DNA of 64,000 nucleotides from Pomphorhynchus laevis (GCA_012934845.2 WNNJ02001344.1:186001-250000); one strand, 5' to 3'; positions 21,195-32,745 are shown, numbered from the stretch's first letter. Made by a program: numbers and translations. Notes: generated from the sequence alone by a model not told the origin.

Positions 21195-21539
21195 TTGTTC
21201 AACATGTCATATGCCCAGTATTGTCAGGCAGGTAGGTTGCCGATAATCCGCCACAATATAGTTCGAGATTTGATTGCTAACGAGCTATCGTGCGCAACAA
21301 ACTGTGTATGCATTGAGCCTACTTTTAAGGCAGTAACCGAGTTTGTGATTTTCGACGCTACTACGACTACTACTGATGCTAATGCGCGCTCAGACATTTC
21401 GTGTAATGGATTGGTTGGTGATGGTACGGAGCGGTTTTTACTGGACATCAATGTGTTTAATCATCTTGCTCCATCCTACTCAGCTGGTCCTGTCTCATCC
21501 AAATTCATGTATTATGAATTAACGAGCAAAATATGGTGA
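21195..21539 (+). pseudogene. RT-nuclease gene, C-terminal nuclease-like piece
   Basis: 114-aa open piece with LPIIRHNIVRDLIANELSCA (residues 15-34), CIEPTFKAVT (40-49) and a cluster resembling a PD-(D/E)XK core: ARSDIS (66-71) then RFLLDINVFNHLAPSY (82-97). It is followed in another frame by HFVPLIFAANGG and a CRIGFSLAMASSMCIR tail, both familiar from the C-termini of this protein family. An upstream zinc-finger-like segment reads CQCEICSTCH (near 21188). The nuclease identification is inference from motif spacing. Confidence 0.65.
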
Positions 21540-21802
21540 AAGGGTTGGGCGTATTGAGAGAGCTCACTTTGTGCCGCTGATTTTTGCTGCGAATGGGGGC
21601 CTTCTGCGTCGAAAGTGTTTAAACGGATCGTGCAGTTCAGAGATTCCAGATTGTCCCATCATTATAATGAATGCATTAATTCCCTTCGATGTAGAATCGG
21701 ATTTTCATTGGCAATGGCTTCCTCAATGTGCATTCGATAGCACGATCTACTAGAAACAACCCATTCAAAATGGTTTCAAACATAATGTTTTTATGCGACA
21801 TA

Positions 21803-21845
21803 TTAGCGGGTAACCTTGTAAATGTAATTAAAATTATTTTGAAAA
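21803..21845 (-). repeat. Right inverted terminal repeat of the RT-nuclease element
   Basis: Reverse complement of 19518-19560 with two mismatches. Confidence 0.8.
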
Positions 21846-23215
21846 TGTATAAATATAGATTTAATAATAATAACGATAGATAAAATTTACAATTCTTTAT
21901 ATAATAACTAAAATGCTTACTTTAGTAAGCCGGTTAATAGTGAAAGCTTAAATACATTTAAGATATAAATTTGGAAAGATTATATATTTGATAAAATTAA
22001 AAATAAAATGAAAATAACAAACAATTATAAAAGGAAAGATCAAATTAATAAAGATATGTATACAGAACTTACTAAATTAAAGGATGCATTAAATATTAAC
22101 TAAACTAAGTACTTAACTGAATTTTAACTAAAGTCAACTAATATATTATAAAATATATTAGCTATGAAAAATATACACTATTAAAAAATATATACTAACC
22201 ATAAACTTTATTAAAAATGTATAGATAACATAAATATAGGTAGATTTTAAATAATTCTAAAAGTAAAGAAATAATAGGGTCAGATTTAAGTAAATATATT
22301 CCTAAAATAAGGTATAAGCTGTTACCCCCATTAGGACGAAAAATTTGAAATAATAATAAAGAATTGAAATAAGTATGTAACGATAATATTAGAAACATTC
22401 TAGAGACAGAATGCAATTGCAAAAATCTTAATTTAATAAAATAAATGAACATATATGTACTTAAAATCTAGAATTAATCGAAAACAATGAATTAAGGAAA
22501 ATGCTATCAAAAGGGTATAAATATATATTAATATTTATAATAATCTATTAATATTCTATTATATGGAATATAGAGATTATGTAATAGATATTAATATATA
22601 GATTATATAATTATATAATAGATACTAATATATAGATTATATAATTATATATTATTATACAATAGATTATATAATAATCTATTAATATTTATCGTTATGT
22701 CCAGACAAGTCAAAAGGCGATATCCAAGAAGGTAACTAAGACAGTGTTCTAGCAATGCAAACTTAGCACAGATATGACCAGGTAGGTCAGAGACTAAACA
22801 TGAGCGTTCATCTGAGCTTTTGTTGTAAATGAGCGCTCAGATGGAATTCTCACTACACACTAAACAAATCTTCACTGAACTCTAAGTTTTGTTGGCGACA
22901 ATAGTAGATCTATGTTTTAACATTTTAGAATGAAATACTTTCGTCTTACATTGAAACTGCAATACGAATAAAGAACGTTTAAAAATCAATTAAAAAACTG
23001 TATTTACAATTAGAGCTTATAAAATTTGTAAATTAATATTTGACTTAGTTAAATGCCGAGCGTTTTATACCCGGTGCTTTTAAATATTAGATATAAAATA
23101 CTAATTAATTAAAATATAAAAAACATTATAATCAACATATTTCATCAGTGAGAAAACTAAGAGAGGTTTTGATGTAGATTTAAAATTACTGTATATAAAC
23201 AGTTTTAAAATTTAC
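21846..23215. other. Spacer with a PLE N-terminal fragment and minor repeats
   Basis: 21920-22100 is nearly identical over about 170 bp to 23240-23410 (ggaaagattatatatttgat, aaaggaaagatcaaattaat), so it is a second copy of the PLE segment upstream of the RT fingers. 22520-22690 is TA-rich low complexity. A hairpin at 22809-22843 has 9-bp arms (catctgagc). The minus-strand 85-aa frame at 22195-22452 has no support. Confidence 0.5.
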
Positions 23216-23219
23216 AATT

Positions 23220-24350
23220 CGTTACTTAAATGTTTTTTTGGTAAACTGATTAATAGTGAAAGCTCGAATATATCTAAGATAAACATTTGGAAAGATTATA
23301 TATTTGATAAAATTAAAAATAAAATGAAAATAACAAACAATTATAAAAGGAAAGATCAAATTAATAAAGATATGTATAAAGAACTTACTAAATAAAAGGC
23401 TAACTATATAATAAAACTATGGATAAAGCTAGTAATAACTTTGTCTTCATATGCAAAACGCTTTATTATGATATACTAACGAAAGAGGTTAATTCTAATG
23501 ATTTAAATGTAAATCTAACATATGAACGTAGTGAGTTGAGTTTAGAAACAATTATTACAAGTCACTGTTCTATAATGGATAAGAAGGGTATAAAAATTGA
23601 ATTACATAATAAAATTATACCTATATTATATTAAAATTCAAAATTATCTAAAAATCCAATAGAATCTAGGTTCTTTTGTTGTGCTTTCAAATGTACATTA
23701 AAACCACTTTCTGTTTATATGAATAAAATACTTAAAGTAATTAAAATAAGTTAATTTCCACAAAATACTTACGATTTTAGAACGCTTTATACAAATTTAG
23801 ATTTGGTAAATATTAAAGAAGCCTTAGTACAATTAATTAGTCTTATATTCGGAAAAAGATATAATAAAAAGATATAACGTCTATCTAACAAAAATTCGAT
23901 CAAGTTTATATAAATATATAGATGAAATATATGTTTCGATATATTGATGATATATGTGTATTTAACTCTAATAATTTTTATAAAACCAATATTATTGATA
24001 AAGAATGTATATATCTAGATATGAACATTAAATTAACATCAATTAAAACTACTTGTAATTTATATCGAAAAGATGACATATTTAAATGTACAAGAAACAT
24101 GTTTGCATAAGCATTCATGCATGTCATATAATATAAAATATAATACATTAAATAATGAAATTTTAAGAATTGCAACAATTTGAAATCATTAAAATCATTA
24201 AAATCAAAATCATTAAAATAATTTAATGAATACATATTTTAAACTAGGTAACTATAAAAATACCATCAAACAGAAAATAGTAAAATATATAAATCAACGC
24301 AATATTATTAAAAATAAATTTAAAATAATTAGCGGAAAATTTTTATGGAA
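23220..24350 (+). mobile_element. Longest Penelope-like RT copy in the window, decayed
   Basis: Reads from an N-terminal lysine-rich region into MDKASNNFVFICKTLYYDIL (23419), a block characteristic of this RT group. SKNPIESRF and KPLSVYMNKIL follow, then FRTLYTNLDL, the catalytic FRYIDDICVFN (about 23934-23966), IYLDMNIKLTSIKT and finally KQKIVKYINQ. Order and spacing match RT fingers, palm and C-terminal region. Open pieces are 23419-23634 and 23922-24110. It has multiple breaks, and no GIY-YIG endonuclease domain was found. A fossil in intron 3 of the LDLa gene. Confidence 0.7.
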
Positions 24351-24384
24351 GAATAATAAATAATATACTTTGTACTAGAATAAG

Positions 24385-24585
24385 ATACTATGATATACTA
24401 TACTATGATATAGTATATATAGTATACTATATATACTATATATAGTATACTATATATACTATATAGTATATATACTATATATAGTATATATACTATATAT
24501 ACTATATATAGTATATATACTATATAGTATATATAGTATATACTATACTATTATATACTATGTATACTATACATACTATACTATG
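24385..24585. repeat. TA-rich palindromic simple repeat (agtatata)n
   Basis: About 200 bp of alternating agtatatatact units, which are self-complementary and able to form cruciforms. It lies directly after the PLE copy and before another PLE scrap. Confidence 0.85.
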
Positions 24586-24589
24586 ATTT

Positions 24590-24790
24590 TATACAAAATT
24601 ATTTAAATAATTCAATATATACGTATTTTAAATTAGGTTACTATAAATATAAAATAAAACAGACATAGTTTAATATATAAATCAACAAAATATCATTAAA
24701 ATTAAATTTAAACACTTAAGTGGAAACCTTTTAAGGATTTTATACTTGTGGATGGATAGTAAAAAATATATTCTGTATTAGAATAAAATA
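24590..24790 (+). mobile_element. Penelope-like C-terminal and tail fragment
   Basis: Repeats the FKLGYYK-QKI region of the PLE and its downstream sequence ending ctgtattagaataaaat. Decayed. Confidence 0.5.
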
Positions 24791-24929
24791 TTACAATAGC
24801 CAAGTATGTATTTTTCACCGCGGCTATGTTGGGTATCTTAGTATATATGAAATATTATAATATTGTATGTTAATATATTTATATATAGAAATATAACATG
24901 AAAATATAATATAAAATTATAATGTAGAA

Positions 24930-25095
24930 TGCGGAGACTCAGTTAGCTGATCTGATTAATATATTGATTAATTAATATAAATTAATTAAAAATTATATAA
25001 AATCTTAAGATTAAAATATTTTATTTATAAATTAGAAAATACGTAGAACCAGTTAACTGATCTGATTAATTGATTATTTCACAAATTGTTGTAGG
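24930..25095. repeat. Two copies of the gactcagttagctgat motif
   Basis: agactcagttagctgatctg at 24938 and agaaccagttaactgatctg at about 25047. Each is followed by attaat and sits near a PLE tail, as at 13.0-13.4 kb. Confidence 0.6.
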
Positions 25096-25305
25096 GTGAA
25101 TAGACAAAGTATTGTAGGGCATACCATGTTCGCATCTGCAGCAAACATATATCTGATTTGTAATTGTAGCCCACTAAAACTAATATGTATGATAAAGAAG
25201 ATTAAAATTTAAATTTAAATTTAAATTAACATCAATTGAAACTATTGTTAATTTATACCACGGCAAACATATATCTGATATGTTTGTCACGTATGTCGAA
25301 TGAAG

Positions 25306-25460
25306 AGTCCTGCACGCCAGCACAACACATCGTTCAAACATTGTTGGAACACCTTAGATTTCTAACTTCTGATCAAACTGAAGAGGGAACAAACCGAGTT
25401 ACTAACATAGGAATCGATCTACAAGCTACGATGTTCTTGCGCAGATGTAAAGGATTTTGA
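25306..25460 (+). CDS. Possible terminal exon (exon 4) of the LDLa gene
   Basis: An open stretch ends at TGA 25458-25460 and reads ESCTPAQHIVQTLLEHLRFL followed by TSDQTEEGTNRV and MFLRRCKGF. An AG at 25304-25305 would give a phase-1 acceptor, so exons 1-4 sum to 492 nt (163 codons plus stop). The acceptor's pyrimidine tract is poor, and other exons could lie in the 6-kb intron. The non-A+T-biased composition is the main reason to believe it codes. Family unknown. Confidence 0.4.
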
Positions 25461-27555
25461 AATTTCTATTAGGGTATAATATATTATTCTAAAGCTACGT
25501 ACATCTAAAGATCCGAATGATTATACAAAGAGACCAAGAATATAGCAATAATTTGATGTCACTTTTTTGACAGGCTAGTTCATCGCGAGCTTATTACACG
25601 TTGTTACTCCAATACCTTCGAATATGTGTCGTATTAATCGATGTTTTTTCGATTGAATAGGAGCTTTGAAGGTATAAGGAATTAATCGGCATGTGCCTAA
25701 AATGCATTTTAAGCATCTGTGTACATAACACAGTTTGACGATTAACAGTTAATGTCATTTAATAAAATAGAATTGAGCTAATAAAGGATTCTTTTGAAAC
25801 ATCTGTCATGTAATTAAGAATTTCGATAAATTCGCACGTTTACGTACATCACAATGACGAAATTTTACTAGATAAATGTTAACTATATATTCTCACGTAT
25901 ATCAGCTGTGATCAGTCCTTACAGGTGATTAAAAAAGAAGATTTCTAAAACGAATTTTTATATTGACATTATTAAAATGTAAGCAAATTGTACACTAATT
26001 TTTTAGTTATTTATCTACTTTTATTTATTCTAGATTATCAAATGTAACTTGTTTCTTTATCAGAGTGCAATGAATGTGTAAATTCTTCCAATCCTTATTT
26101 TGTCTCGTGTTTTTGCACTCATTCTCGAATATATAAAAATTAAAATTAAAACTAAAATTAAAATTAAAATTAAATTGTGCAAAAATTAAAATTTTAATTT
26201 TAAAAATTTAAAATTATTACAATTATTATTTTCTTATTTTTATTTTCTCTTCTGGCGATGCATCATATAAGTTTATATGTATTTATTGCCAAAATAATAC
26301 GAGAATGTCTATTTATACCATTCTTATGTGCACCTTTAACGGTGTAAAATAAAAATCCTATGTGGATTGAAAAAACTTGGAAAATAATATATTTTTATTT
26401 AATTGACAGTCATTATTTTTGTACAGTTAATAGTAATATGTAATCTGTTCACAAGTGTCATTAATTATTTAAAATATTCGCGTTATTTTATTTAATAAAA
26501 ATTATAATTGAGGATTGTCTAATGTTCGTCACATATAATGAACATCACATATATCGGTAATACATGTCTCGATAAATACAAATACACGTGAATACGTGTA
26601 AATTGTGAGGCTGGGAGAGCTTATTTGAGATCGGTTAAATTACATAACGCTGAGCAGTTTATAATAAACATGTTAGGGTATTAAAATCTGCGTAAAAGCG
26701 TTTGCTATGACATTACAGGCAAGCAGGTATAATAATATTACATGTTATGATAGGGAATTCAATGTATTTATTACTGATATTAATATATCAATTTGGAATT
26801 TTGGATCGTTAAACACTAATTTATTTTTATATTTCGCTATATATTTTGTGAGATTGGATTTCGGTGATAAAAATTGTATCATTAAGCATTGAACTTGTTA
26901 TTTAAAAAACCGACCTTTGCAATATAAATTTGGGGTACAATTTGAATTGAAAGTCGATTGAGCAATTTGAATATATGCTTAGTTCGTCCCATTACTTCAA
27001 ATATTTTGGTCTTGATAATTCGAGAATTGAAAATCGTAATAGTTCTAAAAATGAAATCGTAAATAAGTAGCAGAACAATGTAGTAGTATATCAGTTGGTG
27101 TTACCACTAGATATCTATGTTTCACATTGAAAAATATTTATTTTGCTTTAAATTTACAAATATATTATTGTATAAAGGTTATTAAATACAATACCCAGTA
27201 AATAAAAATTTAATTAGTTTAAATATTTACATAGAACAAATCTGTCATCATCAGGAATATTTAATCCTTATCAATTTGTGGTTAATTCGGATAGCTAAAA
27301 GTGGATTTCAATAATCATTTCTAGGATTTTCAACGGGTAAAATTTTTATAAAATCTTGGATTTTTAAATTCACAAATGTATTTAATCCAGCAAACAATGC
27401 ATTAATTGTTTTTATAGTAATAAATAAATTAAAAATTTCTAACTTTTTTAGTAATCTGTAACCAAATTGCAACAACAAACAACAAAAAACAAAGATTTTC
27501 TTAAAAAACTAAACGTTTTTCTATATAAACACTAAATAGTTTCTTAAAAAAATTA
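25461..27555. other. About 2.1 kb without a recognisable gene
   Basis: Downstream flank of the LDLa gene. Contains an aaattaaaattaaaatta simple repeat near 26140-26200 and scattered low complexity. The 61-aa frame at 26707-26892 is open but unsupported. Confidence 0.5.
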
Positions 27556-27559
27556 ATGT

Positions 27560-29945
27560 CAGCCAGTCGTAAATAGATGTCTTCATGTATCACGGTCTCA
27601 GTTCCAGCGGGATTTAAGCCCTCCAGCTAATCTAACACGCCGCTATCCGACTGAACCACCCGGAGTCATTCACCCCCAAAGATTCCAATGAAGGCGGACT
27701 ATGCTAGGTAATCGCGAGATGGTGAGCTTAAGAAATCTTTATCTTTGCTCTGGAAGACGTTTTCTAGAAAAAAGCCTAATCCCAAGATAGCCCAAGTACT
27801 CCAAAGGCGCACTTGGGTTTTTCCAGTAAATGACAGATGCTGAGCTCGGTCAGAGTCCATCTAGCTCTCTTGTGGATACGTTTGAGTCTATCCAGGTCAG
27901 CTTTTGCCGACCAATTCACCGTAACGGTGAATCCCAGGTATTTTAATCGGCTTGTGAAGGTAGGGACTGGTTGATTAGTTGATATGGAAGATAGAGCTGA
28001 TAGTGATAGTCTCTTTTATTTTTTCTTTGTTGCACGGGCGCCATGAAAGACAACCACCTGCGATTTAGCAGAGTTTAAAATAAGATTGCACTTGGGTAAC
28101 TGGTCTTTTAATCTTAAGAAGAAACGGCTAATGTCCGAGACTACATATTTGCAACTGCGTCCAGAGAACAGGGCTGTTGTATCATCAGCGTATACCACTA
28201 GATGTTGACCACGTCTAAAATTCTTGAATAGTACAATGGATGCAGCAAGATATAAGATTGGAGAATTTGGGGATACTTGAGGCACACCCGTATTAGGGTA
28301 GAACTGACGCGCATCAGGGTCGTCTTCATAGTAGAACCGCTTGGTGTACAGCAATATATCCACTCTGTTAATAATTCTCGCAGGCAACCCGAGGGACCTG
28401 AGAAAAGAGATAACGAAGGGAATGGAGATACGGTCAAATGCAGCACAAAAGTCAAGGAAAACAGTCACAGCAAGTTGATGGATATTATCAAGACAAAACT
28501 GATGCACTTAACCTATCGCTGAATGGGCCGAGCGATCTTTTACGTACTCATGAAAACCTAGTGGGATTAAATTTTGACTACTTAGATGGTGGCGGATTTT
28601 ACGCGCAAGCGCTTTTTTGTAAATGGAGATGAGGGAGTTTTGTATCGAAATGGGCCGCAGATCTTTAGGACATGTGATCGATTTCTGTTTTGGTAAAATC
28701 ACGCTACGGCTGATATTTATGTCAGCAATGTAGGACGGGGAGGCTAGTAGCATAGTGATGGCGACTTCCTTTCTCTTACTGTCTGTCAAAAGCTGACAAA
28801 ACCTAGTGGAGAGTGGCGCGTGGTATTTGGAGGTGCCTCGAAGTGGCCCCAGGAGTTTAGGATATCTGTGACAGATAAGTCCCTGCTTCTGAAGTCGCTC
28901 CAAAACTTTGTCATTCACTCCAGGGATAGTGACTCCTCCAAAACTTTGTCAAGGCCTATGCTACCGATCCATTCCAATGCTATCTCCTTCCAGCGGACAA
29001 ACTTCTCCCTCTTAAATATCTTCCAAAAGGAAGACTGAGAAGGGTTAAGGTGAGCAATGCCCCCTACCCTTTCCAAGCTGAAACCTACATCTAGTGCTCC
29101 AGTATTCATTCGAGAGGGTCTGTCTGGCGTAAAAAGAGAGAGTAGGAAGGTGTAGCGTATTAGCTAGGACCTTGAGTTTTGTTGGATTGGGATTGTATAT
29201 TCGACCTATATAAGTAGTCGAAAGAAACACGGTAGCTTGCGAAGAGAGGTAGGAATTAAATTCGGTCAAACTCTCATTTCCAATTATGGGGAAGAGTTGG
29301 ATAACTGCCTGGAAGAACACCACTTTAATAAGATCAAAGTGAAACCTCCTTCGAAGCAATGTATCTTCCTCTATCCGACAGCGAATTAGGTCATGAGAGG
29401 TGGTCAGTTGTTAGCGAGACTGCTCCGTGCAGATGGGTTTCAACAACCACATCTTTTGAAGCAGTAATATATCGAGAATAGAATTTGTTGTTGAGCAATG
29501 AAAGGTAGGGGACAGTGGTTTATGAATAAGATAATCGTTCCTTGCTCTGCGGAGTGCTGCATTAATCCAACGACCAGTACTGTCGTTGAAGTCACCAAGT
29601 AACATGTCATAGTCACTACCTAAAATACGATCCAGGAGGTCACGGTTCTTTTGAATCTTCCCTGGACGGATGTAGATATTGGCTATACTGATGCGTTTAC
29701 CGTTCTTACAGAGTGATATAGCTAAACAAGACAGGGCTGGACAAGAGTAGTTTAATAGTAGGGAAGATCTTAAGGAGCATTTAACTAGGTTTAAAAGACC
29801 TTGAGATGAAGATGAGTGAGGTAAGGTTATGTACGGAGTATAGTGGGTGTGCATGTGCTTTGGAATAAATCGAGTAATGCCCTGGGCGAAACGGATAGAC
29901 CGCGACTCCTGAAGGATTATAACATCTGCATCTCTACCATGTAAC
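27560..29945 (-). mobile_element. Jockey-like LINE family A, copy A1, 5'-truncated
   Basis: ORF2 only. Endonuclease piece 29411-29854 (LLGDFNDSTGRWINAALRRA; SYIRPG-equivalent NIYIRPGKIQ); linker pieces 28915-29359; RT pieces 28508-28918 and 28016-28507 with FLDFCAAFDRISI (motif A), GVPQVSPNSPILYL (motif B) and LVVYADDTTALFS (motif C). Compared with copy A3 it begins in the first endonuclease block at about 29943, so it is 5'-truncated as usual for target-primed insertion. It extends to the 3' tail near 27560. Several frameshifts make it inactive. Confidence 0.85.
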
Positions 29946-31018
29946 CATATTGCGCAACAACTACCTTGGACACGCCACTACGATCCTAATCGAAAGAGCA
30001 TGTTTGATAACAGTGCTTTCGGAGCATCAAAGGATTCGATAAAAGTGGCAAATTTCAACGGAAATATAAAAGAAAACATGGAAAATACGACTTCTTACAG
30101 CGATTTATCTTCCAATGTCGACCAACAAACGAAAGCAGGTTAATAGAATTTTACTCATTAAATTGAACTTTCCCTGAGGAGAAACTTGTAAACCTCATGG
30201 AGATAAGAATAAGCTCTCCGCGGAAATACAACGATTATTTCAAATTGTTCTTAAAGACCTTATTTGGGAAATATCCTGGCAGAATAATCTACAATTCTGG
30301 CAGAATATATTCCAAGATATACAAAATTTCATTTACCACCAACGAGTATCCAATCGCACATTTATTATTTTGAAAAAGCATTGTGCCATCTTGATACAGT
30401 AGCGCATAAAAGCCATCTCGGCAACAGTAAAAATCAATTATATTGAAACATCCCTTAATGGTGATGACATTAAAGAATCGGAAAAGGCATTCGCACTGAC
30501 TGACGTGCATTATACCAAAAGAAAGGATGGCTCGTTACTACCAGTGGCGTTTGTCACGACGAAATTATACAATGCCATTATATTGGCGAAGAATGCCCAT
30601 ATCCCCTTTCTGGGGACAAATCTTACCTTACAACATATTTCATCCAATGACGTCACATACCCCTACCGTCAAAATACTATGAGTGGGGGTCTGGGGCTTA
30701 ACTTGCGATCTTGATCCTCAATGCTTCATTTGCAAATACTTAAATTACATGGGTAGTTGACAAAATACAAAGACTCCATTCAAACTGCGGATTGAATCAT
30801 CCCGCATATTCTAAAAAATGTAAGGTTTTTAAAGAATATCAAAACCATTATTTTAAGTAGTCTTCTGTAACTGTGATAACCTTTTCTGATGTCATTAAAA
30901 CAAACCTAAAAGGTATAAACTCCTCAATTATCGATGCCTTGAACATGTTTAAAAAGATTATGAAGATTTTAAAGCCATTATGAATGTGAAAATGGCATAA
31001 CAGGCTAAAAGTTTTAAT

Positions 31019-32248
31019 TTGGTAAATCAATTAATCTTGGCGATTATCTTCGAGAGAGTGCTCGACAAGAGAATCCGTGACTCCGTCAAACTAAGTGTCA
31101 ACCAGGCAGGCTTTGTGCGCAACTGTGGAGCCATCGATGCAATACACTCAGCCAGACTACTCCTTGAAAAGCACAGAGAGAAGAAGCAGCCCCTCCATGT
31201 AGCTTTTCTGGACCTTGAGAAAGCGTTCGACAGAGTACCTCATAAGCTTATATGGTACGCTTTGAGACGCAGAAAAGTACCGGAGGAATTGATCGAATGG
31301 GTGAAGATGTTGTACAAAGGAACGACGAGCAATGTGCTAACAGCAGCGGGAAAATCCAGAGAATTTCCAATCTCAGTCGGTGTGCACCAAGGATCTGCAC
31401 TCTCCCCATTACTATTCATCATAGTTATGGACGTGATTACGAAAGACCTTCTAAGACAAGCACCATGGACCATCCTGTATGCCGACGATGTTATGCTGGT
31501 ATCTAAAGACAAACATGACCTCGAGCAACAAGTTCAGCAATGGCACGATCGCCTGGCACAGTTTGGGTTGAAACTGAACACAGCCAAAACAGAGTACATG
31601 ACGACGAACCAGAACGAAGATGTAAGCATATCAGTTAATGGCGTGCTTCTGCCAAAGACAACTGCGTTCAAATATCTGGGATCAGTCATCTCCAGCACAG
31701 GAGGAGTGGCAAAAGACGTCACCACTCGCATCAACGCAAGCTGGACAAAATGGAGAGCAGCCACTGGAGTTTTGTGCGACAAACGCATGCCAGACAAACT
31801 CAAATCGAAGTTCTACAGAAGCGTAATACGGCCTGTAGCAATGTACGGTGCTGAGTGCTGGGCAATGACAGCAGAAGCAGAACGTAAGCTTGGATGCATG
31901 GAAACCAAAATGCTAAGGTGGATCGCAGGAAAGACTCGCCTAGATCATGTCCGTAACGAAGACATCCGCAAGCGATTTGGCGTAGCACCCATAGCAGACA
32001 AACTGAGAGAATCAAGGCTGCGATGGTATGGACATGTAATGAGGGCAGACGTGAACACATTAGCGCAGGCACCATTTCAAATCGAGGTCGACGGAAAGAG
32101 ACCAATAGGAAGACCACAGAAAAGATGGATGGATACCCTTCTTAAGGACATGAAAATGGTCGGACTCACGCCCAAAGACGCAGCAAAGAAGGCATTTTGG
32201 CGTCAACGATCGTGGCAAGCGGACCCCGTCATACGGGATAAACGCTAA
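31019..32248 (+). CDS. RTE-type reverse transcriptase C-terminal part, 409-codon open frame
   Basis: The first nine or so residues (MVNQLILAI) come from the host target sequence; the LINE part starts about FERVLDKRI. RT motifs are QAGF (about 29-32), AFLDLEKAFDRVPH (61-74, motif A), GVHQGSALSPLLF (118-130, motif B), TILYADDVMLV (147-157, motif C), LKLNTAKTEYM (179-189) and FKYLGSVIS (212-220). The RTE-typical tail has LRWYGHVMR (about 335-343) and GRPQKRWMDTLLKDMK (362-377). No stop interrupts it, although endonuclease and RT fingers are missing, so it cannot be autonomous. The intact frame agrees with recent insertion. Confidence 0.9.
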   Translation: MVNQLILAIIFERVLDKRIRDSVKLSVNQAGFVRNCGAIDAIHSARLLLEKHREKKQPLHVAFLDLEKAFDRVPHKLIWYALRRRKVPEELIEWVKMLYKGTTSNVLTAAGKSREFPISVGVHQGSALSPLLFIIVMDVITKDLLRQAPWTILYADDVMLVSKDKHDLEQQVQQWHDRLAQFGLKLNTAKTEYMTTNQNEDVSISVNGVLLPKTTAFKYLGSVISSTGGVAKDVTTRINASWTKWRAATGVLCDKRMPDKLKSKFYRSVIRPVAMYGAECWAMTAEAERKLGCMETKMLRWIAGKTRLDHVRNEDIRKRFGVAPIADKLRESRLRWYGHVMRADVNTLAQAPFQIEVDGKRPIGRPQKRWMDTLLKDMKMVGLTPKDAAKKAFWRQRSWQADPVIRDKR

Positions 32249-32276
32249 GAAGAAGAAGAATTAATCTTGGCGATTA
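31031..32276 (+). mobile_element. Young 5'-truncated RTE-type LINE insertion with target duplication
   Basis: The inserted body runs 31047-32260. It is flanked by ttaatcttggcgatta at 31031-31046 and 32261-32276 (18 bp if the preceding aa is counted), a perfect duplication. The 3' end is a short (aag)n tract, typical of RTE-like elements. The body begins inside the RT domain, so the insertion is 5'-truncated. G+C content is clearly above the surroundings. It sits inside family A copy A2, so it is younger than that copy. Confidence 0.9.
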
Positions 32277-32611
32277 AGGAGATTAAGCACATGGCTTTAG
32301 TACATATTAAACAATGAATTTTTAATAAAAGGCCCTCAGCCGCTAATGTTAAGCAGGAAATCAAATCATCTGGGAAAGAGGTAATTAGAAGCTGATAAAA
32401 AAAATAACTCCTGTCGATAAATGTTTCAGCATGTGAAATGATGATATTCTCACCAACACGAGGGGGACGGTGAGTCCCTGGATGGTTTCGGTAGTGGAAG
32501 GGACAATCTCTTTCACTGCTGCCTCCAACTAGTCCAGATCCTTTCTTACTGAACATCCTTAAGTGGAATACGGGAGGTGCTTCTGCTCTTCGTCTTTTAT
32601 TCGTTCGTGAT

Positions 32612-32745
32612 AATAATATATTAAAGGTGGCAAATGCATGCCAGCTGCATGCTTACAAATGCGCAAACTAAAAAACACAGCAAAAGTAAATAAATAAATA
32701 AATAAAATAAAGGATTTTTTTAATAAAAATAACATAAGGACCCCA
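32612..32745 (-). mobile_element. LINE family B 3' end fragment (B4)
   Basis: Read on the minus strand, it carries the family B terminal signature: ttgtaagc, a self-complementary element (gcatgcagctggcatgc, complement of 32636-32652), then atttgccacc and taat. A+T-rich and adjacent to the 3' end of family A copy A3. Confidence 0.6.

Larger units (their letters stand above)
19518..21845 (+). mobile_element. Decayed RT-nuclease element bounded by ~43-bp inverted repeats
   Basis: Inverted repeats 19518-19560 and 21803-21845 match over 43 bp with two mismatches; the inner end is caaggttacccgctaa. Between them lies a single degraded coding region on the + strand. Recognisable blocks are RPIGISDVLRRIIGKI (about 19880-19927), CVLQLDASNAFNRINRKVAL (about 20057-20116), a WFADDA catalytic box (about 20325-20342), LPIIRHNIVRDLIANE and, near the end, ARSDIS...FLLDINVFN. 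I know this arrangement from large uncharacterised reverse-transcriptase proteins common in corals and sponges. The D-x-N-V-F-N region resembles a PD-(D/E)XK nuclease. The element is broken in several places. The cysteine-rich N-terminal part of that protein family is not seen here. Confidence 0.75.
30000..32620 (+). mobile_element. LINE family A, copy A2, ORF1 and start of ORF2, split by an RTE insertion
   Basis: ORF1 traces on the + strand are LTDVHYTKRKDGSLLPVAFV (about 30499-30558), PFLGTNL, and a zinc-knuckle remnant NCGLNHPAYSKKC (about 30785-30825). After the inserted RTE (31047-32260) the same element continues, with LLNILKWNTGGASALRLLF near 32550-32600, the first endonuclease block. 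It then stops abruptly at about 32620 against a LINE B 3' end. Broken by many changes; ORF1 piece 30505-30714 is the longest open part. Confidence 0.65.

Noticed and set aside
22195-22452. 85-aa minus-strand hydrophobic frame
   Set aside because: Composition is that of translated A+T-rich spacer; no family or neighbour supports it.
27628-27663. tRNA-like block (TGGTTCAGTCG resembling an A box) shared by three family A 3' ends (also 32,873-32,913 and 58,933-58,970)
   Set aside because: It coincides with the end of the ORF2 reading frame (V-V-Q-S and stop), so conservation is explained by coding; no proper B box or cloverleaf.
28277-28632. Plus-strand frames over LINE copy A1
   Set aside because: Antisense shadows of the RT on the minus strand.
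31240-32117. Antisense and alternative frames over the RTE RT
   Set aside because: Shadows of the 409-codon RT frame, which has all the motifs.
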